NCBI GenBank assembly: GCA_028875575.1
Contig: JAPPDF010000042.1
Coordinates: forward strand, 62,001-126,000
Reading direction: 5' to 3'
Length of the DNA: 64,000 nt
From: Acidobacteriota bacterium
GTDB taxonomy: Bacteria > Acidobacteriota > Terriglobia > Versatilivoradales > Versatilivoraceae
Below are positions 51,301 through 60,241 of the stretch, one piece after another. The notes under the pieces are model-generated. The model ran no database searches and was not told the origin of the DNA. It was given only the letters and a program-made list of their open reading frames with translations. Every line of letters begins with the position of its first letter. Position 1 is the first letter of the stretch. The position numbers were made by a program, and so were the translations under genes.

Positions 51301-52287
51301 ATGACAAGCAGGATCGTCGTTTTGGGCGAACACCGGGACGGCCGGCTGAAGAAGATTTCCTGGGAGGCGATCGGCCTGGGCCGCAAGCTCTCAGCCGCGC
51401 TCGGGAAGGAGGTGTGCCTGGCCCTGGTGGGGAGCGATATCGAAAGCCTGGCTCGCGAGGTTTCCGGGCGGAGCGGCCTGGAGGTAGTGGCCTTGGCCAA
51501 TGAGCACTGCCGGCACTACACGCCCGAAGCCTACTGCGAGGTTCTGGCGGAGTTCGCCAGGCGGGACAATCCCTATCTGCTGCTCCTGGGCCACACCTAT
51601 CAGACCATGGATTTTGCTCCCAAGCTGGCGACCATGCTGGATCGGGGCTTGATCCCCAACTGTGTCGATTTCCGCTCCACGGGCGGCCAACTCCTGTGGG
51701 TGCGCCAGGTGTTCAACGGCAAGCTCAACCTGGAGGTGAGTCCCAAGGGGGATCCCCCCTACCTGGTATCGCTGCAGCAGGGGGCATTCCCCGCCTCGGA
51801 GGAGGATCTGAAAGCCCCGCCACGGGTCGAGCACCGCCGGGCCGGCGTGGCTGACGAGGTGCTTCGCAGGAAGCTGCTGGAAGTCATGGAGGCGGTTCAG
51901 ACCAAGGTGGATTTGAGCCAGGCGGAGATCATCGTCGCCGGAGGGCGGGGTTTGGGCAGCAAGGAAAAGTTCCAGTTGATTCTCGACCTGGCTTCGGCCC
52001 TGGGGGCGGGAGTGGGGGCCTCCCGGCCGGTAACCGACGGCGGCTGGCTGCCCAAGGAGCATCAAATCGGCAGTTCGGGCCAGACCGTCACGCCCAGGCT
52101 CTATATTGCCTGCGGGATTTCAGGGGCCATCCAGCACCTGGTGGGCATGTCCAACTCGGGCTGCATCGTCGCCATCAACAAGGACCCCTATGCTCCCATC
52201 TTCCAGGTGGCCGACTATGGGATCGTCGGAGACGTCTTTCAGGTCGTTCCCAAGTTGATCGAGATCGCCAGGGAAATGCGGCCATAG
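51301..52287 (+). CDS. etfA: Electron transfer flavoprotein alpha subunit
   Basis: A 328-residue ETF alpha subunit. The FAD-binding C-terminal domain includes ASRPVTDGGWLPKEHQIGSSGQTVTPRLYIACGISGAIQHLVGMSNSGCIVAINKDPYAPIFQVADYGIVGD. Start ATG 51301. No ETF-quinone oxidoreductase or FixCX-like genes are in view, so the partner is unknown. Confidence 0.95.
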   Translation: MTSRIVVLGEHRDGRLKKISWEAIGLGRKLSAALGKEVCLALVGSDIESLAREVSGRSGLEVVALANEHCRHYTPEAYCEVLAEFARRDNPYLLLLGHTYQTMDFAPKLATMLDRGLIPNCVDFRSTGGQLLWVRQVFNGKLNLEVSPKGDPPYLVSLQQGAFPASEEDLKAPPRVEHRRAGVADEVLRRKLLEVMEAVQTKVDLSQAEIIVAGGRGLGSKEKFQLILDLASALGAGVGASRPVTDGGWLPKEHQIGSSGQTVTPRLYIACGISGAIQHLVGMSNSGCIVAINKDPYAPIFQVADYGIVGDVFQVVPKLIEIAREMRP

Positions 52288-52319
52288 CCCAGGACCAGGC
52301 CTCCGACCCCAGGTTTTCC

Positions 52320-53063
52320 ATGAATTCCGACCCGATCCCCGAACCCAAGCCCCTGGAACCCCGGAGAGGGCTGGCCTACTGGGACCGGCCCCGCCGGCTG
52401 ACGCGGTGGCAGCGCATCTGGATTGCCGTGGTGACGCGGGTCGGAGCCTGGATGGTCGGCTGGATCGGCAGGACGCTCCGATGGGAGAGCCAGGGCGATG
52501 AACACCTGGAGCAGATCCATCGCTCCGGGAAGAAAGCCATCTTTACCTTCTGGCACTGTGGCATTTTCCCGGCCACCTGGTACTGGAGGGACCGCGGCAT
52601 CGTGGTGATGACCAGCCAGAACCTGGACGGGGAGTACATTGCTCGCATTATCCGCATCTTCGGCTATGGAGCCGCCCGGGGGTCCAGCTCCCGGGGAGGC
52701 ATGAAGGCCCTGGCCGAGATGTCCGGGAAATTGAAGCAAGGCAACGACGTTGCCTTCACCGTGGATGGCCCCCGCGGTCCCCGCTTCAATGCCAAGATCG
52801 GCCCGGTCTTGCTGGCGCGGAGGAGCGGCGCCGCCATTTTCTGCTTCCATATCGCGCTGCAGCGCAAAATCGAGCTCGACAACTGGGACGGATCCCAGAT
52901 ACCGCTGCCCTTTTCACGAGCCTTGATCCTCAAAGCCGCCCCGATTTACGTTTCGCGCCGAGCCGACGGGGAGGAGATTCGCCGGAAGCACCAGGAAATG
53001 CAGGAAGTCCTGGACCGTTTGCAGCGACAGGGGGAAGAACGCTGGAAAAAACCGGCCCGCTGA
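52320..53063 (+). CDS. Lysophospholipid acyltransferase-like protein (DUF374)
   Basis: A 247-residue membrane-associated acyltransferase-fold protein. Family blocks are FTFWHCGIFPATWYWRDRGIVVMTSQNLDGEYIARI, GYGAARGSSSRGGMKAL and DVAFTVDGPRGPRFNAKIGPVLLARRSGA, the DUF374 forms of the HX4D and later acyltransferase blocks. Members act in lipid A or phospholipid acylation. 32 bases after etfA, so probably cotranscribed though unrelated. Confidence 0.88.
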   Translation: MNSDPIPEPKPLEPRRGLAYWDRPRRLTRWQRIWIAVVTRVGAWMVGWIGRTLRWESQGDEHLEQIHRSGKKAIFTFWHCGIFPATWYWRDRGIVVMTSQNLDGEYIARIIRIFGYGAARGSSSRGGMKALAEMSGKLKQGNDVAFTVDGPRGPRFNAKIGPVLLARRSGAAIFCFHIALQRKIELDNWDGSQIPLPFSRALILKAAPIYVSRRADGEEIRRKHQEMQEVLDRLQRQGEERWKKPAR

Positions 53064-53194
53064 GAAACGCGGTCGTGTACCCCGGGGATCAATGTAAATT
53101 ATCCGTGTAAACCATGCATGGATTGCACACGAGGCCTGCACAGGGCTCCCTGCCGGGATTCTTTTCCCTCCCAACTCCCGGCGGATGCCTCTTG

Positions 53195-53235
53195 AGTCTT
53201 CTCCAACTTCTTGGCGGCCCTTCGTGGATAACTCT
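53195..53235 (-). repeat. CACGAAG-type dispersed repeat, copy 6
   Basis: Minus strand AAAAGAGTTATCCACGAAGG, then GCCGCCAAGAAGTTGGAGAAG; it lies directly downstream of the aminotransferase in the same orientation, as copies 3 and 4 do for their neighbours. Confidence 0.65.
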
Positions 53236-53271
53236 TTTCCCCTTCATGGCGGGCTGCTCCGAGGCGTTGCC

Positions 53272-54453
53272 TCACAAAACCTTCCCGAAGAACCGAGCCA
53301 GGCGGTCGGCGCCCTTCTCCAGTTGCTCCATGGATGTGGCGTAGGAGATACGGATGTGGTCACGCGTGCCGAACCCCTCCCCCGGCACAACCGCCACCCG
53401 GGCCTCCTGCAGCAGTTGCAGCGCCAGGTCGGCGGTGCTCTCCACGCGGCGGGCGTCAAGTAGCCCCCGCAGGTTGGGATAGACGTAAAAGGCGCCGTCG
53501 GGCCAATTGCAGGAGATTCCGTCAATGGCGTTGAGCGCCTTGACGATGAAGCTGCGACGGCGCGCATAGTCCCTCAGCATGTCTTGAATGGAGTCCTGAG
53601 GCCCGCCAAGGGCCGCCACGGCTGCCTTCTGGGCGATGGAGTTGGCGTTGGAGGTGCAGTGGCTCTGGATCTTGAGCATGGCCCGGATCAGCGGCTCGGG
53701 TCCCAGGCAGAATCCCACCCTCCAGCCCGTCATGGCGTAGGTCTTGGATACCGATCCCACCACTGCGACGTGGTCCCGGTAGTCTTTGCCGAGGGAGGCC
53801 AGCGAGAAGGGCGCCGAACCTTCATAGTTGAAGTGACAGTAACACTCATCGGTCAGCACCAGGAGATCCCGCCGGCGTGCCAGTTCCGCGATCTTCCGCA
53901 TCTCCTCTTCCCGAATGATTGCCCCGCTGGGGTTGTTGGGTGAATTCAGCAGGATCAGTCGGGTTCGGGGAGAGACGGCTGCCTCGATCCGGTCCGCGGT
54001 GACGCGGAAATTTTCGGGTTCCGAGGTTGGGACAAAGCGGCAGGCGGCGCCGGCGTAGTGGACCGCCTCCTTGAATGTGACCCAGTAGGGGACAGGGATC
54101 ACCACCTCGTCGCCGGGCTGAAGCAGAGCGCTGGTCAGGTTGAAGATGGCATGCTTTGCCCCGACGGTGACCAGGACTTCGCGGGTGGAATAGTCGGACC
54201 GACAGTCGCGGGCGTGCCGCTGCACGATGGCTTCCTTGAGCTGCGGAATGCCGTCGGTGGGCGTGTAGCGGGTGAAGTCGTCCTGAATGGCCTCGAAGGC
54301 AGCCCGCTTGACGTGGGACGGGGTGGGAAAGTCGGGCTCGCCGGCGCTGAGGTCCACCACATCCACGCCTTGGGCCTTGAGCTGGGCCGCGGCCGCGAAA
54401 ACGGCCCCCGTCGAGCTCATCGAAATGCGTCCGACGCGCTGTGAGAGTCTCAT
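53272..54453 (-). CDS. Pyridoxal-phosphate-dependent aminotransferase, aspartate/aromatic class I
   Basis: A 393-residue fold-type I aminotransferase. Catalytic lysine in VVGSVSKTYAMTGWRVGF, PLP phosphate and pyridine contacts in LLNSPNNPSGAII, VLTDECYCHFNY and YAMTGWR, and the N-terminal LSAGEPDFPTPSHVKRAAFEAIQDDFTRYTPTDGIPQLKEAI match the aspartate aminotransferase Igamma group. Likely aspartate or prephenate aminotransferase. The ATG overlaps the coaD stop by four bases, so it ends the prfB-recG-rsmD-coaD transcript. Confidence 0.93.
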   Translation of the reverse strand: MRLSQRVGRISMSSTGAVFAAAAQLKAQGVDVVDLSAGEPDFPTPSHVKRAAFEAIQDDFTRYTPTDGIPQLKEAIVQRHARDCRSDYSTREVLVTVGAKHAIFNLTSALLQPGDEVVIPVPYWVTFKEAVHYAGAACRFVPTSEPENFRVTADRIEAAVSPRTRLILLNSPNNPSGAIIREEEMRKIAELARRRDLLVLTDECYCHFNYEGSAPFSLASLGKDYRDHVAVVGSVSKTYAMTGWRVGFCLGPEPLIRAMLKIQSHCTSNANSIAQKAAVAALGGPQDSIQDMLRDYARRRSFIVKALNAIDGISCNWPDGAFYVYPNLRGLLDARRVESTADLALQLLQEARVAVVPGEGFGTRDHIRISYATSMEQLEKGADRLARFFGKVL

Positions 54454-54980
54454 GAGTCGGGATTGTTGGCGGCGGTCGCCTGACCTTCCCGGCCCATTGA
54501 GGCAATCTTTTTCAGCAGTCGGTCCTCCACGTTGCGGGGAACCAGCCCGGAGATCGTTCCCCCGAATTGGCAGACTTCCCTGACCAGTCGGGAGCTCAGA
54601 TAGCTGTAGGCCTCGGAGGGCATCATGAAGACCGTTTCGATCTGAGGCTCCAGGCGCCGATTCATCAAGGCCATCTGCAGTTCGTACTCGTAGTCGGATA
54701 CCGCACGGATGCCTCGGACAATGACTCGGGCCTGCTGCTGCAGGGCGTAGTCGACCAGCAGGCCTTCAAACGTGTCCACGCGCACATTGGGGTAGTCGCT
54801 TCCCAGGGAGGTCCGGATCATGGTCGACCGCTCATGGGCTGAGAACAAGGGAGACTTTTCGCTGTTGATCAGGATGGCCACAATGACCTCGTCGAACAGG
54901 CGAGAGGCCCGGTGGATGATGTCGAGGTGCCCGTTGGTGAGAGGATCGAAGGACCCGGGATAGAGGGCGATCTTTTTCAT
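54450..54980 (-). CDS. coaD: Pantetheine-phosphate adenylyltransferase
   Basis: A 176-residue nucleotidyltransferase that makes dephospho-CoA. The T/H-xGH site is [16 protein letters not shown] at the N-terminus, and [13 protein letters not shown] is the ISSTxVR-type motif. [30 protein letters not shown] is family typical. The start at 54980 lies well inside a longer open frame that reads out of the gap to rsmD. The order rsmD-coaD is conserved in many bacteria. Confidence 0.96.
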   Translation of the reverse strand: MKKIALYPGSFDPLTNGHLDIIHRASRLFDEVIVAILINSEKSPLFSAHERSTMIRTSLGSDYPNVRVDTFEGLLVDYALQQQARVIVRGIRAVSDYEYELQMALMNRRLEPQIETVFMMPSEAYSYLSSRLVREVCQFGGTISGLVPRNVEDRLLKKIASMGREGQATAANNPDS

Positions 54981-55096
54981 GGACGGTCTCCAACTCGATG
55001 ATCTCTTTGGCGCTGTTTCATGGAAACGGGCGGCAACCTCGGGTCGGGAGGCAGCCGGGAGCCTCAGCTGCTTCAATTCGGTGTCGCCGGCTCGAT

Positions 55097-55660
55097 TCAA
55101 GTCCCACGGTAGAGGCTGAGTTGGCTGTCCCCGTGCCGGACCTGGCGCACTCGGCTCAAATCGTGGTATCGGGGCTGCAAGGTCAACCACTTGGAATGCT
55201 CGAGGATGAGACAGGCACCAGGAGCGAGAATTTGGCAGCGATGAATCTGTTCCAGGGTCCGGGGATAGTGTTGCACGGCGTCGTAGGGCGGATCGATGAA
55301 GACTATACCAAACTTGCACTTTCGACGCTGCAGGATTCGAAGGGAAACCTGGACCGGCTGAGTCAGCAGCTTGACCTGGTCGGTCTTGTCCAGGGAGAGG
55401 GAATTCAGGTTGCGCCCGATCACCCGCACCGCCCGAGGCGCGCACTCGATCAAGGTGACGTCCCGGGCTCCTCGGCTCAATGCCTCGATACCGACACTGC
55501 CGCTGCCGGAAAAGCAGTCCAGGAAGACGGACTCCTCCACCTCCTCTCGGATCAGGTTGAACAGGGTCTCCTTCAACTTGTCGGAAGTCGGCCGGGTCTC
55601 CGGACCTCGCAGGGTGGTCAGGCGCTGGTGCTTGAACTTGCCGGCGATGACCCGAACCAT
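55097..55660 (-). CDS. rsmD: 16S rRNA (guanine(966)-N2)-methyltransferase
   Basis: A 187-residue methyltransferase. Motifs are VIAGKFKHQRL with PETRPTSDKLKETLFNLI, VFLDCFSGSGSVGIEALSRGA (SAM loop) and FGIVFIDPPYDAV (catalytic DPPY). It methylates G966 of 16S rRNA. Start chosen as ATG 55660 rather than 55681 from MVRVIAGKF. Co-oriented with recG upstream and coaD downstream. Confidence 0.95.
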   Translation of the reverse strand: MVRVIAGKFKHQRLTTLRGPETRPTSDKLKETLFNLIREEVEESVFLDCFSGSGSVGIEALSRGARDVTLIECAPRAVRVIGRNLNSLSLDKTDQVKLLTQPVQVSLRILQRRKCKFGIVFIDPPYDAVQHYPRTLEQIHRCQILAPGACLILEHSKWLTLQPRYHDLSRVRQVRHGDSQLSLYRGT

Positions 55661-55744
55661 GAGAGCAACGCTCCGCTGCAAAAAATGAGGGGTTTCTCCG
55701 CGAGTCCGGTGAGTTCGGACCGCGGGTGCGGGCAGGGCGGGATG

Positions 55745-57856
55745 CTACCCCACTCCCACCAGACCGTAGCGAGCTTGCCAACCGGAGCTCAGGCCGGCGG
55801 CCCATTGGCCCAGGGAGGTCTGCGATTCGAAGTTGTCCACCAGGGTTGCGGCCTCCCTGCGGGCCGTCTCCAGAATGGGAAGGTCGCGCAACAGGTGAGC
55901 CACGCGCAGGGTGGGAAGCCCCGACTGTCGGGCGCCGAAGAACTCCCCGGGGCCCCGAATCTCCAGATCCTTCTCTGCAATCACGAATCCATCGGTGGTT
56001 TCCCGCAGACAGTTCAGTCTTTGGGCCGCTTCCGGGCTGATCGTCCTGGAACCCTGCATCAACAGGCAGTAGGACGGCTCCCTCCCCCTTCCGACCCGGC
56101 CGCGGAGCTGGTGTAACTGCGCCAGACCGAAGCGCTCGGCGTGCTCGATGAGCATCACGGTCGCGTTGGCCACGTCCATCCCGACCTCGATCACGGTTGT
56201 CGAAACCAGAATGTCGGTTTGCCCGGCGGCGAAGCGTTGCATGGCGGCCTCCTTTTCCGTGCTCTTGAGCCGGCCGTGGAGCAGCTCGACCCGGAAGTCG
56301 GGGAAGACCTTGCCTTGCAGGTGCTCAAAAATCTTCCGCGCCGGCCGCAGGTCCATCTTTTCCGACTCCTCGATCAGGGGGCAAAGCACATAGACCTGTC
56401 TGCCCCCCCGGACCTGATCGGCAATGAACCGATAGGCGCGAGACCGTTTCAGGTCGTCCAGCAGGTGGGTCTTGACCGGGCTCCGGTTGGGGGGCATTTC
56501 GTCGATGACGGAAACGTCCAGATCGCCGTAAAGCGTCATGGAGAGAGTCCGGGGGATTGGCGTGGCCGTCATCACCAGGGTATGGGGATGCACGCCCTTC
56601 TGCATGAGATTGAAGCGTTGACGGACGCCGAATCGGTGCTGTTCGTCAATGATGGCCAGTCCCAGCTTTTGAAAGGAGACGTCCGGTTCCAGCAAGGCAT
56701 GGGTACCGATCAGGAGCTGGAGTCTCCCCTGGGACAATGCTTCAAGCAAGCGGTTCCGTTCCGCCCTCTTCAGCCCGCCGGTCAGCAATCCGATGCGGTA
56801 GCCGCTTTCGGCGAACAGGCGTCCGGCGTAGTGGTGGTGTTGCTCCGCCAGGATCTCGGTGGGCGCCATGAAGGCTACCTGAGCTCCATTCTCCATGGCC
56901 ATGGCGCTGGCCTGCAGGGCGACAACGGTCTTGCCGCATCCGACGTCTCCCTGCAAGAGGCGATTCATGGGAGTGGGCTGGCGCATGTCCTCGACCAACT
57001 CGTTGAGGACCCTTTCCTGTGCCCGGGTCGGCCGGAAGGGTAGAAAACTGCCGGCGGCCTTGCGGAGGCCCGGATCGATGCGGAAGGGCATCCCCCGAAG
57101 TTGACGGGCCAGGCGGCGTTTCCACCGGACCCCCACCTCCAGCAGAAACAGCTCCTCGAAAACCAGCCTTCTGAGAGCGGGAGTGCGCCTGGCGGCCAGA
57201 TCTTCCGCTCGGGTTTCGGGCGAGGGGAAATGGGATTCCTGCAGGGCCGGCCGGCGGTCCATGAGGTCGTGGCGCTCCAGAATCTCCAGTGGCAGGGTTT
57301 CCGGGACCTGGGAGAGATGCGACAGGACAGTGTGGATCAACCGCCGCAGCGTGCGGGTCCCCAGCCCTTTGGTGGCCTCGTAGACGGGCACGATTCGCCC
57401 CATGTCTATCGAGTCCTGAATGGGGACCGCTTCATCCAGAATCTCGAACTCGGGATTGATGATCTGAAGGTTGCCGGTGCCGTAGGGGTCAAGCTCGAAT
57501 TTTCCGTGAAAGACAACCTGCTGTCCCCGCTTGAATATCTTGCGCTGGTAGAGGTATTCCGAGTGAAACCACTTGCAGCGAATCCGGCCGGTCTTGTCGC
57601 GGGCAGCCAGGTCGAAGATCTTCAGGCGGCTCTTGCGGGTGACCAACAGACCGGCGGTCAATACCTCGACCAGTATGGAGGCCTTTGCTCCCGGCTGCAG
57701 ATCCCCCACCTGGCAGAAACGGGTGCGATCCTCGTAGCGATAGGGAAGGGTGTAGAGCAGGTCTTCGACGGTATGGATGTTCTTGGCGGCAAGGTCGCGG
57801 GCCCTCCGCGGCCCCACCCCCTTGACGAATTGCACCGGAGTCTGAAGTTCCAGCAT
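55745..57856 (-). CDS. recG: ATP-dependent DNA helicase RecG
   Basis: A 703-residue superfamily 2 helicase that regresses stalled forks and resolves branched DNA. Walker A in LLQGDVGCGKTVVALQA, DEQH box in AIIDEQHRFGVRQR, motif III ATPIPRTLS, and the C-terminal VGRGREPSYCLLMQ and FIAEKDLEIRGPGEFFGARQSG are diagnostic. The N-terminal wedge (OB) domain is intact (VEDLLYTLPYRYEDRTRF). ATG 57856, 63 bases after prfB. Confidence 0.97.
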   Translation of the reverse strand: MLELQTPVQFVKGVGPRRARDLAAKNIHTVEDLLYTLPYRYEDRTRFCQVGDLQPGAKASILVEVLTAGLLVTRKSRLKIFDLAARDKTGRIRCKWFHSEYLYQRKIFKRGQQVVFHGKFELDPYGTGNLQIINPEFEILDEAVPIQDSIDMGRIVPVYEATKGLGTRTLRRLIHTVLSHLSQVPETLPLEILERHDLMDRRPALQESHFPSPETRAEDLAARRTPALRRLVFEELFLLEVGVRWKRRLARQLRGMPFRIDPGLRKAAGSFLPFRPTRAQERVLNELVEDMRQPTPMNRLLQGDVGCGKTVVALQASAMAMENGAQVAFMAPTEILAEQHHHYAGRLFAESGYRIGLLTGGLKRAERNRLLEALSQGRLQLLIGTHALLEPDVSFQKLGLAIIDEQHRFGVRQRFNLMQKGVHPHTLVMTATPIPRTLSMTLYGDLDVSVIDEMPPNRSPVKTHLLDDLKRSRAYRFIADQVRGGRQVYVLCPLIEESEKMDLRPARKIFEHLQGKVFPDFRVELLHGRLKSTEKEAAMQRFAAGQTDILVSTTVIEVGMDVANATVMLIEHAERFGLAQLHQLRGRVGRGREPSYCLLMQGSRTISPEAAQRLNCLRETTDGFVIAEKDLEIRGPGEFFGARQSGLPTLRVAHLLRDLPILETARREAATLVDNFESQTSLGQWAAGLSSGWQARYGLVGVG

Positions 57857-57911
57857 GAGGCAGTCGGCCGGTGGGGAATCGCGCCACCGGGAAGAATCGT
57901 CCGGACCGCAG

Positions 57912-57923
57912 ACAGAACACTAG
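57912..57923 (-). repeat. CTAGTGTTCTGT half-site at the prfB stop codon
   Basis: A 12-base match to the MITE-like ends. Its CTAG supplies the TAG stop of prfB, as at 4763-4787 for the second SIS gene. Confidence 0.5.
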
Positions 57924-59027
57924 GCGGGCGTCGGTTTGCGAGCCCAGACCAGATAGCTCTTGATAAAGGAATTGATATCGCCGTTCAGGACCCGGTCGGC
58001 ATCGCCCACTTCCTTTTTGGTGCGGTGGTCCTTGACCAGGCGATAGGGGTGGAGCACGTAGGAGCGGATCTGGCTGCCCCAGGCGATATCCAGCTTGCTG
58101 TCTTCGATGGCCCGGCTCTCGGCCCGTTTTTTTTCCAGTTCGGCCTCGTAGAGACGGGAGCGCAGAATCTTCATGGCTACCGACCGATTCTTGTGCTGGG
58201 AACGCTCGTTTTGGCACTGCACCACGATCCCGGTGGGCAGATGAGTGATTCGGACTGCCGAATCGGTGGTGTTGACGTGTTGTCCGCCGGCGCCGGTGGA
58301 GCGGTAGGTGTCGATCCTCAGGTCCTTTTCCTCGATGACCACCTCCACGGCGTCATCGATTTCCGGAGAAACGAACACGGAAGAGAAAGAGGTGTGCCGG
58401 CGCTTGTTGGCGTCGAAGGGAGAGATGCGGACCAGGCGGTGCACTCCCACCTCGGACATCAGGAGTCCATAGGCATTGAGACCCTTGATGGCAATGGTTG
58501 CCGACTTGATCCCGGCTTCGTCGCCAGCCTGGCTGTCCACCAGTTCGTGGGTGAATTCCTGCTGTTCGGCCCAGCGCAGGTACATGCGCAGCAGCATCTC
58601 GGCCCAATCCTGGGACTCGGTGCCGCCGGCTCCCGGATGGACTGTCAGGAAGGCATTGGCCTGGGCGTTCTCGCCGCTGAGCAGCGTCCGGGTCTCGGCT
58701 TCTCCCACCCGCGCTTCCAGCCGGGACATCTCCTCCTGGATGTCCGCGCTGACATCCTCCCCCTCGGCTCCCAGATCGAAATAGGCCTCCAGGTCTTCAA
58801 CCGAACGATTCAGCTCCCCGTCCAGGGTCAGGTCGGCTTCCAGCCGCTTGCGCCGCTGGAGCAATTTCTGGGACTGGGACTGGTCCGTCCAAAAGGTCGG
58901 ATCGGCGATATCCGTTTCCAACCGGTGGAGTTCCTTGCGCTTGGCATCGGCGTCAAAGATAGCTCCGTATATCCCGCACCCGCTTCTCCAAGGCCTGAAA
59001 ATTTCGGGTCAAATCCTCCTGAATCAT
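57920..59027 (-). CDS. prfB: Peptide chain release factor 2 with programmed +1 frameshift
   Basis: RF2 of about 368 residues, read as 24 codons from ATG 59027 to CTT at 58958-58956, then +1 over the in-frame TGA (58955-58953), continuing from GAC at 58954 to the stop at 57920. The slippery site is TAT CTT TGA C with CGGAG five bases before it as the internal anti-SD match, the classic autoregulatory arrangement. After the shift it reads DADAKRKELHRLETDIADP. The GGQ motif is in [25 protein letters not shown] simple ATG start at 58921 would lose the N-terminus. Confidence 0.95.
58952..58962 (-). promoter_or_regulatory. prfB: RF2 programmed frameshift site
   Basis: TATCTTTGAC at the end of codon 24: CTT slips onto TTT, TGA is the in-frame UGA that RF2 itself recognises, and a CGGAG Shine-Dalgarno-like element lies just upstream. 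It autoregulates RF2 level. Confidence 0.92.
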
Positions 59028-59509
59028 GACTTTCTCCCGTTCTTTGTTCCGCGAAACAGGAACGGTCCCGTCTCGTTCCTCACGGAGGGCCATCTTAGCA
59101 CAGGGCAGGGAACGGGGCATGGAATGACGACCACCCGGGAGCGCGGGCGTCCCGCCCGCACAGGGCCCGGCACAGCCTTGCCCGCCACTCCCACTTCTAT
59201 CGAGCGGGAATGGCGCCGCTGCTCCCCTTCATCCTGGATGATGCGGTGGGTAAGGACGGCGTGGCTGTCCGAAGCATCGCACCGAAGCCGGACAGCCGCC
59301 AAGCGGCGAAGGCTGCCGCCTGCCCGCAGCGCCAATAGCCAGGATGGCGAGACCAAGCATCTCCCGGCGGTCGGGCGCGCCCTGGCGGAGTATCCCGTTC
59401 AAAGGGCCGGCTGCGGTCAGCCAGGGAATGGCGGGGGGAGGGTTCGTTGGCGGCAAGAGGATGCGGGTGGGACGCCCGCGCTCCCGAGGGATGCCGGTCG
59501 GGGGGGAGG
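59028..59509. other. Gap with a 25-base inverted-repeat pair
   Basis: Two arms, 59136-59160 and 59462-59486, are reverse complements with one mismatch and bracket about 300 bases without a gene. The enclosed sequence has only repeat-like composition; no transposase frame is seen. Confidence 0.6.
59136..59486. mobile_element. MITE-like interval bounded by inverted repeats (GCGGGCGTCCCGCCCGC core)
   Basis: Arms match at 24 of 25 positions. Each arm is internally palindromic (GCGGGCGTCCCGCCCGC), and the arms may thus be two copies of a hairpin repeat rather than a single transposable unit. Internal sequence has no coding potential that I can support. Confidence 0.45.
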
Positions 59510-59731
59510 CTACTTCTGCCGCTCCGCCAACTCGCGCTTGGTAAAGCCCTCAAACAGCCCCTCCAGCCGCGCCATCCGTTCTCGGAGACCGGCTACATCC
59601 TGTCTGACATCAGCGACATCCTCTCGGACATGGCGGATTTCCTGGCGCAAATCTCCGGTCACCTTCCATCCAAGGCTCACCAGGGAAACGCCAAGGATGC
59701 CAATGGCGATCAATTCCGCGCTGATTTTCAT
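59510..59731 (-). CDS. Small membrane-anchored coiled-coil protein
   Basis: A 73-residue frame from ATG 59731 with AAGGAG eight bases upstream. An N-terminal membrane helix (AELIAIGILGVSLVSLGW) is followed by a regular heptad coiled coil (DLRQEIRHVREDVADVRQDVAGLRERMARLEGLFEGF). The repeated R-x-x-V-x-D-V pattern gives clear a/d hydrophobics. No family is recognised, although similar short proteins are common beside other genes in soil and marine genomes. An ATG at 59782 would be 17 residues longer. Confidence 0.6.
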   Translation of the reverse strand: MKISAELIAIGILGVSLVSLGWKVTGDLRQEIRHVREDVADVRQDVAGLRERMARLEGLFEGFTKRELAERQK

Positions 59732-60004
59732 CTCTGATACTCCTTCCACTTTGACGGACTTGCCGAGAGGGAGATCAGACAAGTTGGACGATGGATTTGT
59801 TGATGGCTCGCCCGGTTAGTGTATCACGGTAAGCCGGGCTTGGAAGAAGTGAGGTGCGGCATCCTCAAAGGACGGTTGCAGGAATCCATGGGGTGGAGTC
59901 CGCCGAATCGATCCCGACTGAATGCGGGCCGGAGATTGACGAAAGCATGCATGATCGCAGGCGTTATGCTAGCATAATGAATGCGTATTACTGAAGGAGG
60001 GGTT
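59732..60004. other. Gap upstream of the FitA-like antitoxin
   Basis: Contains the perfect 14-base palindrome TTATGCTAGCATAA at 59964-59977 and no gene. Confidence 0.6.
59964..59977. promoter_or_regulatory. Palindromic candidate operator of the toxin-antitoxin pair
   Basis: TTATGCTAGCATAA is a perfect palindrome 28 bases before the antitoxin ATG, in the expected place for autorepression by a ribbon-helix-helix dimer. A -10-like CATAAT overlaps its end. Confidence 0.55.
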
Positions 60005-60241
60005 ATGGGCAGTCTGACCATCCGAAACCTTGATGATCGCGTAATTGATAAGCTCAAGGTTCAAGCCAAGCAGAACCACAGGTCACTTGAAGGAGAGGTC
60101 CGCCACTTACTGTCGCAACAAGTGGACCGCCGTGCGCGCATCATCGACTTTCGTGAGCGGACGGGCAAACTCGCTTCTCTTACGACCGATACTCGTCAAA
60201 CCGATAGTGTGAAACTGCTGCGCGAGGATCGTGATCGGTGA
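60005..60241 (+). CDS. FitA/Arc-type ribbon-helix-helix antitoxin
   Basis: A 78-residue antitoxin. The N-terminal MGSLTIRNLDDRVIDKLKVQAKQNHRSLEGEVRHLLSQQV is the FitA-type RHH DNA-binding domain; the C-terminal half would mask the toxin. GAAGGAGGGGTT precedes ATG 60005. Its TGA overlaps the GTG of the PIN gene (GTGA), a standard toxin-antitoxin coupling. Confidence 0.88.
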   Translation: MGSLTIRNLDDRVIDKLKVQAKQNHRSLEGEVRHLLSQQVDRRARIIDFRERTGKLASLTTDTRQTDSVKLLREDRDR

